Notes under the pieces: generated by a model
Seen by the model: the letters and a program-made list of their open reading frames with translations, nothing else
Database searches by the model: none
Told to the model about the DNA's origin: nothing
From: Flavobacterium subsaxonicum WB 4.1-42 = DSM 21790
GTDB lineage: Bacteria; Bacteroidota; Bacteroidia; Flavobacteriales; Flavobacteriaceae
Assembly (NCBI RefSeq): GCF_000422725.1
Contig: NZ_KE383909.1
Span: 227,230 to 291,229 of the forward strand
DNA: 64,000 bases
Direction of reading: 5' to 3'
Shown: positions 51,885 to 58,703 of the stretch, one piece after another
How the letters are laid out: each line of letters begins with the position of its first letter
How positions within the stretch are numbered: position 1 is the stretch's first letter
Program-made: the position numbers and the translations under genes

Positions 51885-51996
51885 AGATTGCTTCGTCGTG
51901 CCTCCTCGCAAAGACGGTATGTGAAGAAGGGTCTGTTAAGATTGAAACACACAATACCCGATTACGTCTTTGCGAGGAGGTACGACGAAGCAATCT
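51885..51996. repeat. Long inverted repeat (REP-like element)
   Basis: Two 32-bp arms (51885-51916 and 51965-51996) with a single mismatch, separated by 48 bp. The arm word, CTCCTCGCAAAGACG and the CGACGAAGCAATCT end, belongs to a repetitive extragenic motif I have seen widely in flavobacterial genomes. It can form a large hairpin in either strand. Confidence 0.75.
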
Positions 51997-52084
51997 TTTT
52001 TTAGGATTAGATTTTTTGGAAGACCGACCACAATATTTTTTGATTTAAAAGAATATGTGAACATCATAATTTTCACTCAAAAAA

Positions 52085-52148
52085 AATACCGATCGGTATA
52101 TAATTAAAAAGCACTCAAATGGCTTTAAAAAATATACCGATCGGTATA
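52085..52148. promoter_or_regulatory. Pair of TetR-type operator palindromes without an adjacent TetR gene
   Basis: ATACCGATCGGTAT at 52086-52099 and the perfect 16-bp palindrome TATACCGATCGGTATA at 52133-52148, 48 bp centre to centre. This is the classical TetR-family half-site ACCGA/TCGGT. No TetR gene or efflux gene lies beside it in the window. Confidence 0.65.
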
Positions 52149-52165
52149 GAAAGGGATGATTTTTA

Positions 52166-52173
52166 TAAATTTG
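52166..52173 (+). promoter_or_regulatory. -7-like box after the TetR-type palindromes
   Basis: TAAATTTG, 18 bp after the second palindrome, directing rightward; only a short 14-codon frame (ATG at 52195) follows. Probably a decayed promoter. Confidence 0.4.
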
Positions 52174-52261
52174 ATATAGGGAGAATTGTCACATATGAGT
52201 GGAAACAGCCTCCTATTTATCTTCGATCTCAGAATCTAAAAGTGAAATATTAAGGCCTTTT

Positions 52262-53605
52262 TTAGCCAATTTCGGGTTCCGGGCCGCGTGAAAGGTTAAC
52301 ACCCGAATTGATCTTTACAGGCCTTCCGGTTTTAGCCGATTCGTAAATGGCTTCCATAATTATGTGGTCCTGGAGGCCATCTTCACCCGTAGAAAAGGGC
52401 TTTTTATTGTTGATAATACAGTCCGAAAAATGATCCATCTCTGCTGCAAACTGGTTATTTTCAGGTATTTGAAGGGTTTGCCTGTTGGTTATTTTGCCCT
52501 CGGCATAGCCCTTGCTCATTTGCTGGCCCTTATAAGCATAGGCATTTTCGATATGTACCCAGCCTTTTTCGCCCAAAACGCGGTAGTAACGGCTGTCGTG
52601 TGTATTGTAATGTGTTGAGCAGTTGGCAATTATGCCACCGTCAAACTTCATCTGCCAGCTCATAACCTCTTCAACCTCTGTAAATAGCGGGTTGCCGGGT
52701 GTACTGTATTGATAACCAAACACTTCTGTAGGCTCCATGCCCAGTACAAAGCGGGTGGTATTAAGGCAGTACAGGCCAATATCGGGCAGGGCGCCGCCGC
52801 CGGCAAGGGCTTTTTTATGCCTCCAATGGTCTGGGTTAGCGCTGCTTTGGCAGTTTGAGGCATCTATAAACTTGGTGTTACCCAGCTCTTTTTGCTGAAT
52901 AATCTCCCGTAACTTGCGGTTATGAGGTTGGTAATGAATACGATAGGCCACCATGAGCTTAACGCCCGCGGTGTTGCAGGCCGCAATCATTTCGCGGCAT
53001 TCGGCGGCGGTGTTGGCCATGGGCTTTTCGCATAAAATATGCTTGCCCGTTTTAGCCCCGCGCAGCACGTATTCTTTATGTAAACCGTTGGGTAACACTA
53101 TGTAAATAACGTCGACTTCCGGGTTGTTCTTCAGGTCATCATATGTTTGGTAACTATAACAGCTACTGGGTTTTACGCCATATTGCAGTGCCACTTTTTT
53201 AAGCTTTTCGGGGCTGCCGCTAACAAGGGCTGCCAGTTTCGACTTTTTGCAGGTGGCCAGGGCAGGTATAATTTCTTCTAACGATAAGTGCCCTAAGCCA
53301 ACCACTGCATAGCCAACTCGTTGATCCGGAGGCAGTGGCGTAGGCGTAGGGGCCGCTTTGGCATCGGCTTCGCCTTTCCATTCTTCCAAAATAATAGGCT
53401 CCATAGGTGCTGCCGGAACACGGGCCGGTGGCGATACTGCCTGTAGGTTATCTGCCTGTGATACAGGGCCTTTAGTGGCACATGCCGAAGCTACACTGGC
53501 TACTGCCGCTGCCGCAACCGACCTGCCTGTTAAACTTAAAAATTGCTTGCGAGACATGCCACCGGTTATTACGGTTGCCCTTATTTTGTTAGTAATTTCA
53601 TTCAT
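52262..53605 (-). CDS. Exported Gfo/Idh/MocA-family oxidoreductase
   Basis: A 447-residue NAD(P)-dependent sugar oxidoreductase relative. The N-terminus has a twin-arginine-like signal (SRKQFLSLTGRSVAAAAVASVASAC) in part, with a possible lipobox ending at Cys42, so it may be a Tat-exported lipoprotein. The Rossmann dinucleotide site (VGYAVVGLGHLSLEEIIPAL) and the family's EKPMANTAAECREMI motif follow, then the C-terminal beta-sheet domain (ALPDIGLYCLNTTRFVLG). It resembles glucose-fructose oxidoreductase; the substrate is unknown. Confidence 0.88.
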   Translation of the reverse strand: MNEITNKIRATVITGGMSRKQFLSLTGRSVAAAAVASVASACATKGPVSQADNLQAVSPPARVPAAPMEPIILEEWKGEADAKAAPTPTPLPPDQRVGYAVVGLGHLSLEEIIPALATCKKSKLAALVSGSPEKLKKVALQYGVKPSSCYSYQTYDDLKNNPEVDVIYIVLPNGLHKEYVLRGAKTGKHILCEKPMANTAAECREMIAACNTAGVKLMVAYRIHYQPHNRKLREIIQQKELGNTKFIDASNCQSSANPDHWRHKKALAGGGALPDIGLYCLNTTRFVLGMEPTEVFGYQYSTPGNPLFTEVEEVMSWQMKFDGGIIANCSTHYNTHDSRYYRVLGEKGWVHIENAYAYKGQQMSKGYAEGKITNRQTLQIPENNQFAAEMDHFSDCIINNKKPFSTGEDGLQDHIIMEAIYESAKTGRPVKINSGVNLSRGPEPEIG

Positions 53606-53737
53606 AATAGTATGATTATGTGTGCTGTTTCTGTTTGAAGCAACAATTTACAGCATATACAATTCAGTAAAAAACAAACTAAAGGGTTTAGGTTTTATTT
53701 AATATACTTTAAGAATTGATTAACAAGTGTTTACAAC

Positions 53738-53766
53738 AAAAAAAACGCCCCTTAAAAAGGAGCGTT
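53738..53766 (-). terminator. Intrinsic terminator of the hypothetical outer membrane protein gene
   Basis: Stem AACGCcCCTT/AAGGaGCGTT with a 3-nt loop and, on the minus strand, eight T residues, about 30 bp past the stop. Confidence 0.8.
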
Positions 53767-53793
53767 AGTAGTGTAAGTATGTAATAATGTTGA

Positions 53794-54657
53794 CTATATC
53801 TTAAAGATACCGCCAAAGGTTATTATTCGTTGAAAAAACATAAAGTGCTGAGAGGCACGGCCGTTACCATCGTAAGTGGTTTGCACATCGGGCATGTTAA
53901 TGTAACCGCCTTTTAGCTCGCCCTGTATAAAATAGTGCTTAAAAAAGGTAAGGTTAAGCCCTGCTTTTGCAGATACCCCGTAGCCCGAAACGTGGAACTC
54001 GTCGTGGCGTTTCATGCCCATAAGGGTGGTGTTGGTGCGGGGGTATAAGATACCGCCGCCAAGGCCCTCTGTAAGGTTAAGTTGAAAGATATCAGAGTTG
54101 TTAGCTACTTTTAGCAGCTTTAATAAATCGTCTACGCGGGCTATTTCCAGGTGAACGTAGTTAAGACCATCGGTATGCTCGTACTCTAAAAAATCGGGGC
54201 TAAGCTGCTTAGGCACATTATTATATATGCCGTTAAACACAGATCCGGCCTGGTCTTGCGGCAGCTGTATGTAACCATTCATGTTAACCACCTGATCAGT
54301 ATTCATAACATATTTCATGTGGTCTACACCAATAGAAATATTGTAATGGTCTGATATAAAATACCCTACCTTAAAATTAGTCTGGGGTATTGTCATGCGG
54401 CTTGGGTTAACATAATCGATGTTCCAACCCTTTGGCTTATCGTGTGCTTTAACATCATACAGGGTAAAATTGTACCCGTTTCCGCTAAAGTTAATGTCAG
54501 ATTTTGTGTACGAGTCGCGATTGCCACCCCAGTAAAAAAAGAATTTTCCTTTGTTGTGCGCTGTATATTTTTCAGGCTCTGTTACCGCATCTTGTGCGAA
54601 GGCGTACTGTGAAAAAATAATAAAAGATAGTAGAACCTTTGCTAAAGGCTTGATCAT
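53794..54657 (-). CDS. Hypothetical outer membrane protein
   Basis: A 287-residue secreted protein: signal peptide ending YAFAQ, then alternating hydrophobic strands with many Tyr, Asn and Gly residues (FFFYWGGNRDSYTKSDINF), typical of a beta-barrel, ending in a strand with Phe (FFQRIITFGGIFKI). No family recognised. Barrel topology suggests an outer membrane location. It lies about 24 bp downstream of kdsA on the same strand and may be read from the same message. Confidence 0.72.
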   Translation of the reverse strand: MIKPLAKVLLSFIIFSQYAFAQDAVTEPEKYTAHNKGKFFFYWGGNRDSYTKSDINFSGNGYNFTLYDVKAHDKPKGWNIDYVNPSRMTIPQTNFKVGYFISDHYNISIGVDHMKYVMNTDQVVNMNGYIQLPQDQAGSVFNGIYNNVPKQLSPDFLEYEHTDGLNYVHLEIARVDDLLKLLKVANNSDIFQLNLTEGLGGGILYPRTNTTLMGMKRHDEFHVSGYGVSAKAGLNLTFFKHYFIQGELKGGYINMPDVQTTYDGNGRASQHFMFFQRIITFGGIFKI

Positions 54658-54681
54658 TAGGTTAATGTGGGGGGTATTATA

Positions 54682-55500
54682 TTAAAATTGGTTTATGGTT
54701 TTTCTAATGGCAGTAAGTTTTTCCATGAGGCCTTCAAAGTAGTTAAGGTGCAGCATGTTAGCACCATCGCTTTTAGCATTAGCAGGGTCAAAATGGGTTT
54801 CGATAAAAATACCGTCGGCACCGGTAACAATACCTGCCTTGGCAATAGTCTCAATCATATCGGGCCTTCCGCCGGTAACACCTGCTACCTGGTTAGGCTG
54901 CTGTAACGAGTGGGTAACATCTAAAACCGTGGTAGCAAACTGCCTCATAGTAGGTATGCCCCTAAAATCAACAATCATGTCCTGGTAGCCAAACATAGTG
55001 CCCCTGTCGGTAACCATAACGTTCTCATTATTACTGTCCAACACCTTTTGTACGGCATGTTTCATACTCTCAGGACTCATAAACTGGCCTTTTTTAAGGT
55101 TAACTGTCCTGCCGGTTTGGGCAGCAGCCACAACCAGGTCGGTTTGCCTAACCAAAAACGCCGGAATCTGCAGGATATCAACGTACTGGGCAGCCATATC
55201 GGCATCTTCATTAGTGTGAATATCAGTAACAGTAGGCACGCCAAAAGTTTCCGATACTTTGCGAAGTATTTTAAGTGCTTTCTCATCGCCAATGCCGCTA
55301 AAGCTGTCAATACGAGAGCGGTTAGCTTTTTTAAACGACCCCTTAAATACGTACGGAATTTGTAGCCTGTCGGTTACCTTAACAATAGTTTCGGCAATAC
55401 GCATGGCCATTTCTTCGCCTTCAATGGCACAAGGGCCTGCAAGAAGAAAAAAGTTGCCGCTATCGGTATTTTTTATCTGGGAGATATTTTGTAAGTTCAT
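54682..55500 (-). CDS. kdsA: 3-deoxy-8-phosphooctulonate synthase (KDO-8-P synthase)
   Basis: A 272-residue enzyme that condenses phosphoenolpyruvate with arabinose-5-phosphate in lipid A-core synthesis. Motifs are typical: LAGPCAIEGEEMAM, VFKGSFKKANRSRIDSFSG, VTDIHTNEDA, IPAFLVRQTDL, VMVTDRGTMFGYQDMIVDFRG (in part) and the SDGANMLHL ending. Length is normal. It has its own -7 box, and a lipoprotein gene lies upstream, as often in flavobacteria. Confidence 0.97.
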   Translation of the reverse strand: MNLQNISQIKNTDSGNFFLLAGPCAIEGEEMAMRIAETIVKVTDRLQIPYVFKGSFKKANRSRIDSFSGIGDEKALKILRKVSETFGVPTVTDIHTNEDADMAAQYVDILQIPAFLVRQTDLVVAAAQTGRTVNLKKGQFMSPESMKHAVQKVLDSNNENVMVTDRGTMFGYQDMIVDFRGIPTMRQFATTVLDVTHSLQQPNQVAGVTGGRPDMIETIAKAGIVTGADGIFIETHFDPANAKSDGANMLHLNYFEGLMEKLTAIRKTINQF

Positions 55501-55522
55501 ACTTATATTTTAAAATATGGTG

Positions 55523-55530
55523 CAAAGATA
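55523..55530 (-). promoter_or_regulatory. -7 box for kdsA
   Basis: TATCTTTG on the minus strand, 23 bp before the kdsA start codon. Confidence 0.6.
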
Positions 55531-55534
55531 AAAA

Positions 55535-55560
55535 GAAAAAGCCTTCTATGTACAGAAGGC
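55535..55560 (-). terminator. Intrinsic terminator of the KdsA-adjacent lipoprotein gene
   Basis: Stem GCCTTCT/AGAAGGC (55541-55547 and 55554-55560) with a 6-nt loop and a TTTTTCTTTTT tail on the minus strand. It separates the lipoprotein gene from the kdsA promoter. Confidence 0.85.
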
Positions 55561-55588
55561 CATGGTATCATTTAGTATAGTAACGCAA

Positions 55589-56044
55589 TTAAATCTTCCT
55601 GATGCCAAACCCCATTGGGGCAACAATTTGGCCTTTTTCGTAAAGATTAACATAAATACGCTTAGGTTCGGCAAGTCCTTCCCATTTTACTTCATAAATA
55701 TCTAAAATTCCGGCACCCATATCATTTTTTTTGGAAGGGAAAGGGCAGCAGCTATCTACCTTATTATAAGTCAGTTTTTCGCCATTGGGGCCACTAAGCG
55801 CACCAAAATAACGTTTGACATTAATTTCGGCCGTCTGGTACGGCGTAAAGCCCAGGTTTACAGGGTAATCCTGGTCGTAACCATATTTTTTGTTAGTGCT
55901 AACCTCTGTAATAACAAACGTTTTTTCTTTAGATAATGCCGGCATAAGCACGGTATCGTCTATATTTTTAATGGTATTGCGCGTGCTGGTGCAGGCCGAA
56001 CCCAAAACAAGCAGTAAACAAGAGAGTAGCAGGTATTTTTTCAT
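55589..56044 (-). CDS. Hypothetical lipoprotein next to kdsA
   Basis: A 151-residue lipoprotein: signal with lipobox LGSAC (Cys18), then an uncharacterised globular part (VITEVSTNKKYGYDQDYPVNLGF) with a CC pair (SCCPFPSKK) and a conserved end (YEKGQIVAPMGFGIRKI). Proteins of this sort next to kdsA are sometimes labelled as a KDO aldolase by their neighbour; nothing in the sequence supports enzymatic activity. Function unknown. Confidence 0.75.
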   Translation of the reverse strand: MKKYLLLSCLLLVLGSACTSTRNTIKNIDDTVLMPALSKEKTFVITEVSTNKKYGYDQDYPVNLGFTPYQTAEINVKRYFGALSGPNGEKLTYNKVDSCCPFPSKKNDMGAGILDIYEVKWEGLAEPKRIYVNLYEKGQIVAPMGFGIRKI

Positions 56045-56083
56045 AGTGGTGGTTAATTGTAAAACAAAGTTAATGATTTTTAG

Positions 56084-56231
56084 GGAACGCGAATAACGCA
56101 GATTTAACAGATTAACGAAGATCTAATTTCCTAAAGCTAAATAATACTCAATGTTATTGTGTAAGTATTTGATTGTAAGTGTCTATTTGTGTAAATCTGC
56201 GTTTGAGCAGCATCTGTGTTATCCGCGTTCC
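56084..56231. repeat. Inverted repeat before the YeeE genes
   Basis: Arms of 20 bp, GGAACGCGAATAACGCAGAT (56084-56103) and its complement with two mismatches (56212-56231), 108 bp apart. The phrase is like a repeat seen widely in Bacteroidota intergenic DNA. The remaining interval shows no gene. Confidence 0.65.
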
Positions 56232-56240
56232 ATTTATTTA

Positions 56241-56248
56241 TATTTTTG
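56241..56248 (+). promoter_or_regulatory. -7 box for the YeeE/YedE unit
   Basis: TATTTTTG, 19 bp before the ATG at 56267. It supports this start; an earlier in-frame start (56216) would lie upstream of the promoter. Confidence 0.6.
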
Positions 56249-56266
56249 TACCAAAATACATACACC

Positions 56267-56833
56267 ATGTTTAACATTTATGGTACCTGGCCCTGGTACA
56301 TATCGGGCTTTTTAATAGGCACGGTAATGCTTTTGCTTATATATTTTGGTAAAACTTTTGGTATGTCCAGCAACCTGCGCACCATGTGCAGCATGCTTGG
56401 CGCAGGTAAAACAGCCGACTTTTTTAAATTTGACTGGAAAGCCCAGCGCTGGAACCTTACCGTGGTGCTTGGCGCGATGATAGGCGGCTGGCTGGCGGTT
56501 ACTTTTTTGACCGACCCCACCAAAGCTGATACCGTAGTGCTTAACCCACAGACTGTTATCGAGCTTCAGCAGCTACATATAGACGAACCTAATGGTAAAC
56601 TGCTACCCGATGCTTTTACAAGTGCTGATGCTTTAAAGGACCCTAAAATACTGGCTATTTTATTGATTGGCGGCATTTTAGTAGGCTTTGGTACACGCTA
56701 TGCCGGTGGGTGTACATCTGGCCATGCTATTAGTGGCTTGAGCAATTTGCAACTGCCATCGTTAATTGCGGTTATAGGCTTTTTTATTGGTGGACTGATT
56801 ATGTCGTGGCTGTTGCTGCCGCTAATTTTTTAA
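56267..56833 (+). CDS. YeeE/YedE-family transporter, first half
   Basis: A 188-residue membrane protein with about five helices, matching the first half of YeeE/YedE (TsuA-like) thiosulfate/sulfur transporters. The GTRYAGGCTSGHAISGLSNL stretch near residue 145 carries the conserved Cys and CxxGH. In this phylum the transporter is often split into two genes, as here; the second half follows 13 bp downstream. It probably imports thiosulfate or sulfide. Confidence 0.9.
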   Translation: MFNIYGTWPWYISGFLIGTVMLLLIYFGKTFGMSSNLRTMCSMLGAGKTADFFKFDWKAQRWNLTVVLGAMIGGWLAVTFLTDPTKADTVVLNPQTVIELQQLHIDEPNGKLLPDAFTSADALKDPKILAILLIGGILVGFGTRYAGGCTSGHAISGLSNLQLPSLIAVIGFFIGGLIMSWLLLPLIF

Positions 56834-56846
56834 TTTTTAGACGAAG

Positions 56847-57260
56847 ATGAAATTCATAAAATATTTACTGGTCGGAATCCTGTTCGGGGTGGTGCTTACA
56901 AAATCGGAGGCCGTATCGTGGTACCGCATTTACGAGATGTTCCACTTTCAGTCGTTCCACATGTTTGGGATAATAATGACTGCCGTTGTGGTAGGAACCA
57001 TTGGTATACAGTTATTTAAGCGAGGTAATGTTAAAGACATTCACGGCGAACCGATTAAAATTGCTGATAAGGATAAAGGCTTTACCAACTACTTTGTGGG
57101 CGGACTGCTTTTTGGCCTTGGCTGGGGACTTATTGGTACCTGCCCGGGACCTATTTTTATACTAATTGGCGCCGGTTTTTGGGCTGTTGGCGTAATTTTA
57201 CTGGGCTCGTTAGTAGGTACGTACCTTTACGGATTGCTTAGAAACAAGCTGCCTCATTAA
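56847..57260 (+). CDS. YeeE/YedE-family transporter, second half (DUF6691)
   Basis: A 137-residue membrane protein with four helices, matching the second half of the split YeeE/YedE transporter; the GWGLIGTCPGPIFILIGAG motif holds the conserved Cys. It is 13 bp from the first half. Its stop overlaps the start of the next gene by 1 base (TAATG). Confidence 0.9.
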   Translation: MKFIKYLLVGILFGVVLTKSEAVSWYRIYEMFHFQSFHMFGIIMTAVVVGTIGIQLFKRGNVKDIHGEPIKIADKDKGFTNYFVGGLLFGLGWGLIGTCPGPIFILIGAGFWAVGVILLGSLVGTYLYGLLRNKLPH

Positions 57261-57547
57261 TGGAAAGCAAACCTAAATACTGGCTAAAACTGGCCTGTAT
57301 AATTGTACTGGCAATTATACTTTTTGCAAGCCTTGCGCAGGCAGTATCATTACTCTTTGTTTTTAGCCTGTTACCTCAGGATAATGGCCTTTTTGGCATT
57401 GTACGCTCTATTTGCAGCGGCCTTTTAGGGGTAATGATGCTGTTGGCGCTGCTAAGCGCAATAGCTATATTGCTGAATCAAAAATCGTATTTTTATTACC
57501 TGTTTGCTGTAGCCGTTGTGTTAGGTGGATATGTTGCATTGGTGTAA
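57260..57547 (+). CDS. Small three-helix membrane protein coupled to the YeeE pair
   Basis: A 95-residue hydrophobic protein with three membrane helices (about 8-38, 48-70, 75-94) and no recognised family. It overlaps the second YeeE half by 1 base, so it is translated with it. It could be a third subunit or an accessory protein; no motif supports a specific role. It lacks the N-x-P-I-A signature of the small proteins at 48291-49636. Confidence 0.7.
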   Translation: MESKPKYWLKLACIIVLAIILFASLAQAVSLLFVFSLLPQDNGLFGIVRSICSGLLGVMMLLALLSAIAILLNQKSYFYYLFAVAVVLGGYVALV

Positions 57548-57922
57548 ATATGTATTAATTCCCTACGGGAAAAAAGCAGTTTATTACCTGTTATTTCTAC
57601 CGAAATTAAATCGCTACGCGATAATCCTGATGTGTATAATTGGTTGATTATTAATAGCGGTTGTTCTCACTAAGTGAGCTCCGGAGGAGCGCTATGTCTA
57701 TAGCTTTAATTATAGGTACATAACAGTTGAGCTCCGGAGGAGCGGCATATAAATTTATATACCGCTCCTCCGGAGCTCTGAAATATCTCATTTCCTAAAT
57801 ACTATAAATATGCCGCCCCGCCGGGGCTTTAGTCACTGTAAAATAATGGCTTTCAAATAAAAACAGGAGCCGCTTGTAAACGGCCCCTGCATAACTAACA
57901 TATTGAAAACCATTTATAAAGA
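57548..57922. repeat. Intergenic region with GAGCTCCGGAGGAGCG repeats
   Basis: No gene in 375 bp. The 16-bp word GAGCTCCGGAGGAGCG occurs at 57676-57691, 57729-57744 and inverted at 57763-57778; the last two form a 17-bp inverted repeat (57729-57745 / 57762-57778) with further pairing inside. GCCCCG-c-CGGGGC lies at about 57814-57826. Such GC-rich palindromes are scattered in Bacteroidota genomes. Confidence 0.65.
57860..57889 (-). terminator. Intrinsic terminator of the second beta-glucan locus
   Basis: Stem CAGGaGCCG/CGGCcCCTG with an 8-nt loop, and a TTTTTATTTG tail on the minus strand, about 34 bp past the GH16 stop. Confidence 0.78.
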
Positions 57923-58690
57923 CTAATTAGCAAAAACCTTTACATAATCTATTACGTACTGCTGCGGAAAGATGCCGTTATCTACCTCCATGCCGCCAAA
58001 GTAGCCGCCTACGGCACAGTTTAATATAAAGTAAAAGGGCTGGTTAAAAGGCCACACTTTTGGGTCGCTTTTATCCTGTGGCGCAAAGCTATGTACCTCT
58101 TTATCATCTACGTAAAATGTAATCTTATCCTTTGTCCAGTTTACGCCATACAAATGGAAACCCTCTTCTAAATTTTTGAATTCGGTTTTCTCACCGTTGG
58201 CATGTTCGCCGTGTGTTTCGGTAGTGTGCAGCGTTGCATAAGCCATATGCGGTTCGCGGCCCACGTATTCCATAATATCAATCTCTCCGGCTAACGGCCA
58301 TCCTACCTGGTCTATATTGCCGCCTAACATCCAGAAAGCCGGCCATATACCTTTACCCACGGGCAGCTTAAGGCGCGCCTCCATATAACCGTATTTAAAC
58401 TCTTTTTTACCCTCGGTAGTAATACGGGTGCTTGTGTAGCCATCGCCTTCTTTTTTGGTGGTAATGGTTAAAAAACCACCTTCAACCTTATGGTTGCTGT
58501 TGGTGTAGGTTTGTTTTTCGGCATTGCCAAAACCGCAGTTATTGGGGCAGCCGTTGCCCAGTTCAAAGTTCCATACCTTTTCGTTAAGTGCTTTGCCATC
58601 AAAGTTTTCTTCCCAGATAAGTTTGCCTTTTTTTACCTGCGCCGTGGCAACAAGGCCGGTTAAAAGTAGTAATACAGATAGATTTTTCAT
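57923..58690 (-). CDS. GH16 endo-beta-1,3-glucanase (laminarinase-like)
   Basis: A 255-residue secreted beta-jelly-roll hydrolase: signal peptide ending VATAQ, GH16 core with the catalytic GEIDIMEYVG (nucleophile Glu136, Asp138, acid/base Glu141). The start of the domain (LIWEENFDGKALNEKVWNFELG) and GIWPAFWMLG are typical laminarinase segments. It has no T9SS domain, so it is probably periplasmic. It cleaves internal beta-1,3 or mixed glucan links. Last gene of the right-hand locus, 13 bp after the GH3 gene. Confidence 0.94.
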   Translation of the reverse strand: MKNLSVLLLLTGLVATAQVKKGKLIWEENFDGKALNEKVWNFELGNGCPNNCGFGNAEKQTYTNSNHKVEGGFLTITTKKEGDGYTSTRITTEGKKEFKYGYMEARLKLPVGKGIWPAFWMLGGNIDQVGWPLAGEIDIMEYVGREPHMAYATLHTTETHGEHANGEKTEFKNLEEGFHLYGVNWTKDKITFYVDDKEVHSFAPQDKSDPKVWPFNQPFYFILNCAVGGYFGGMEVDNGIFPQQYVIDYVKVFAN

Positions 58691-58703
58691 TGGTTTATTT
58701 GTG

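Larger units (their letters stand above)
51767..52261. other. Intergenic region with a long inverted repeat and orphan TetR-type operators
   Basis: No supported gene in about 500 bp. It holds the 32-bp inverted repeat at 51885-51996, two TACCGATCGGTA palindromes (52086-52099 and 52133-52148), and a -7-like TAAATTTG at 52166-52173 with only a 14-codon reading frame behind it. Confidence 0.6.

Noticed and set aside
52195..52239. 14-codon frame after the orphan TetR-type sites
   Set aside because: Too short, no family, and no supporting signal other than the -7-like box.
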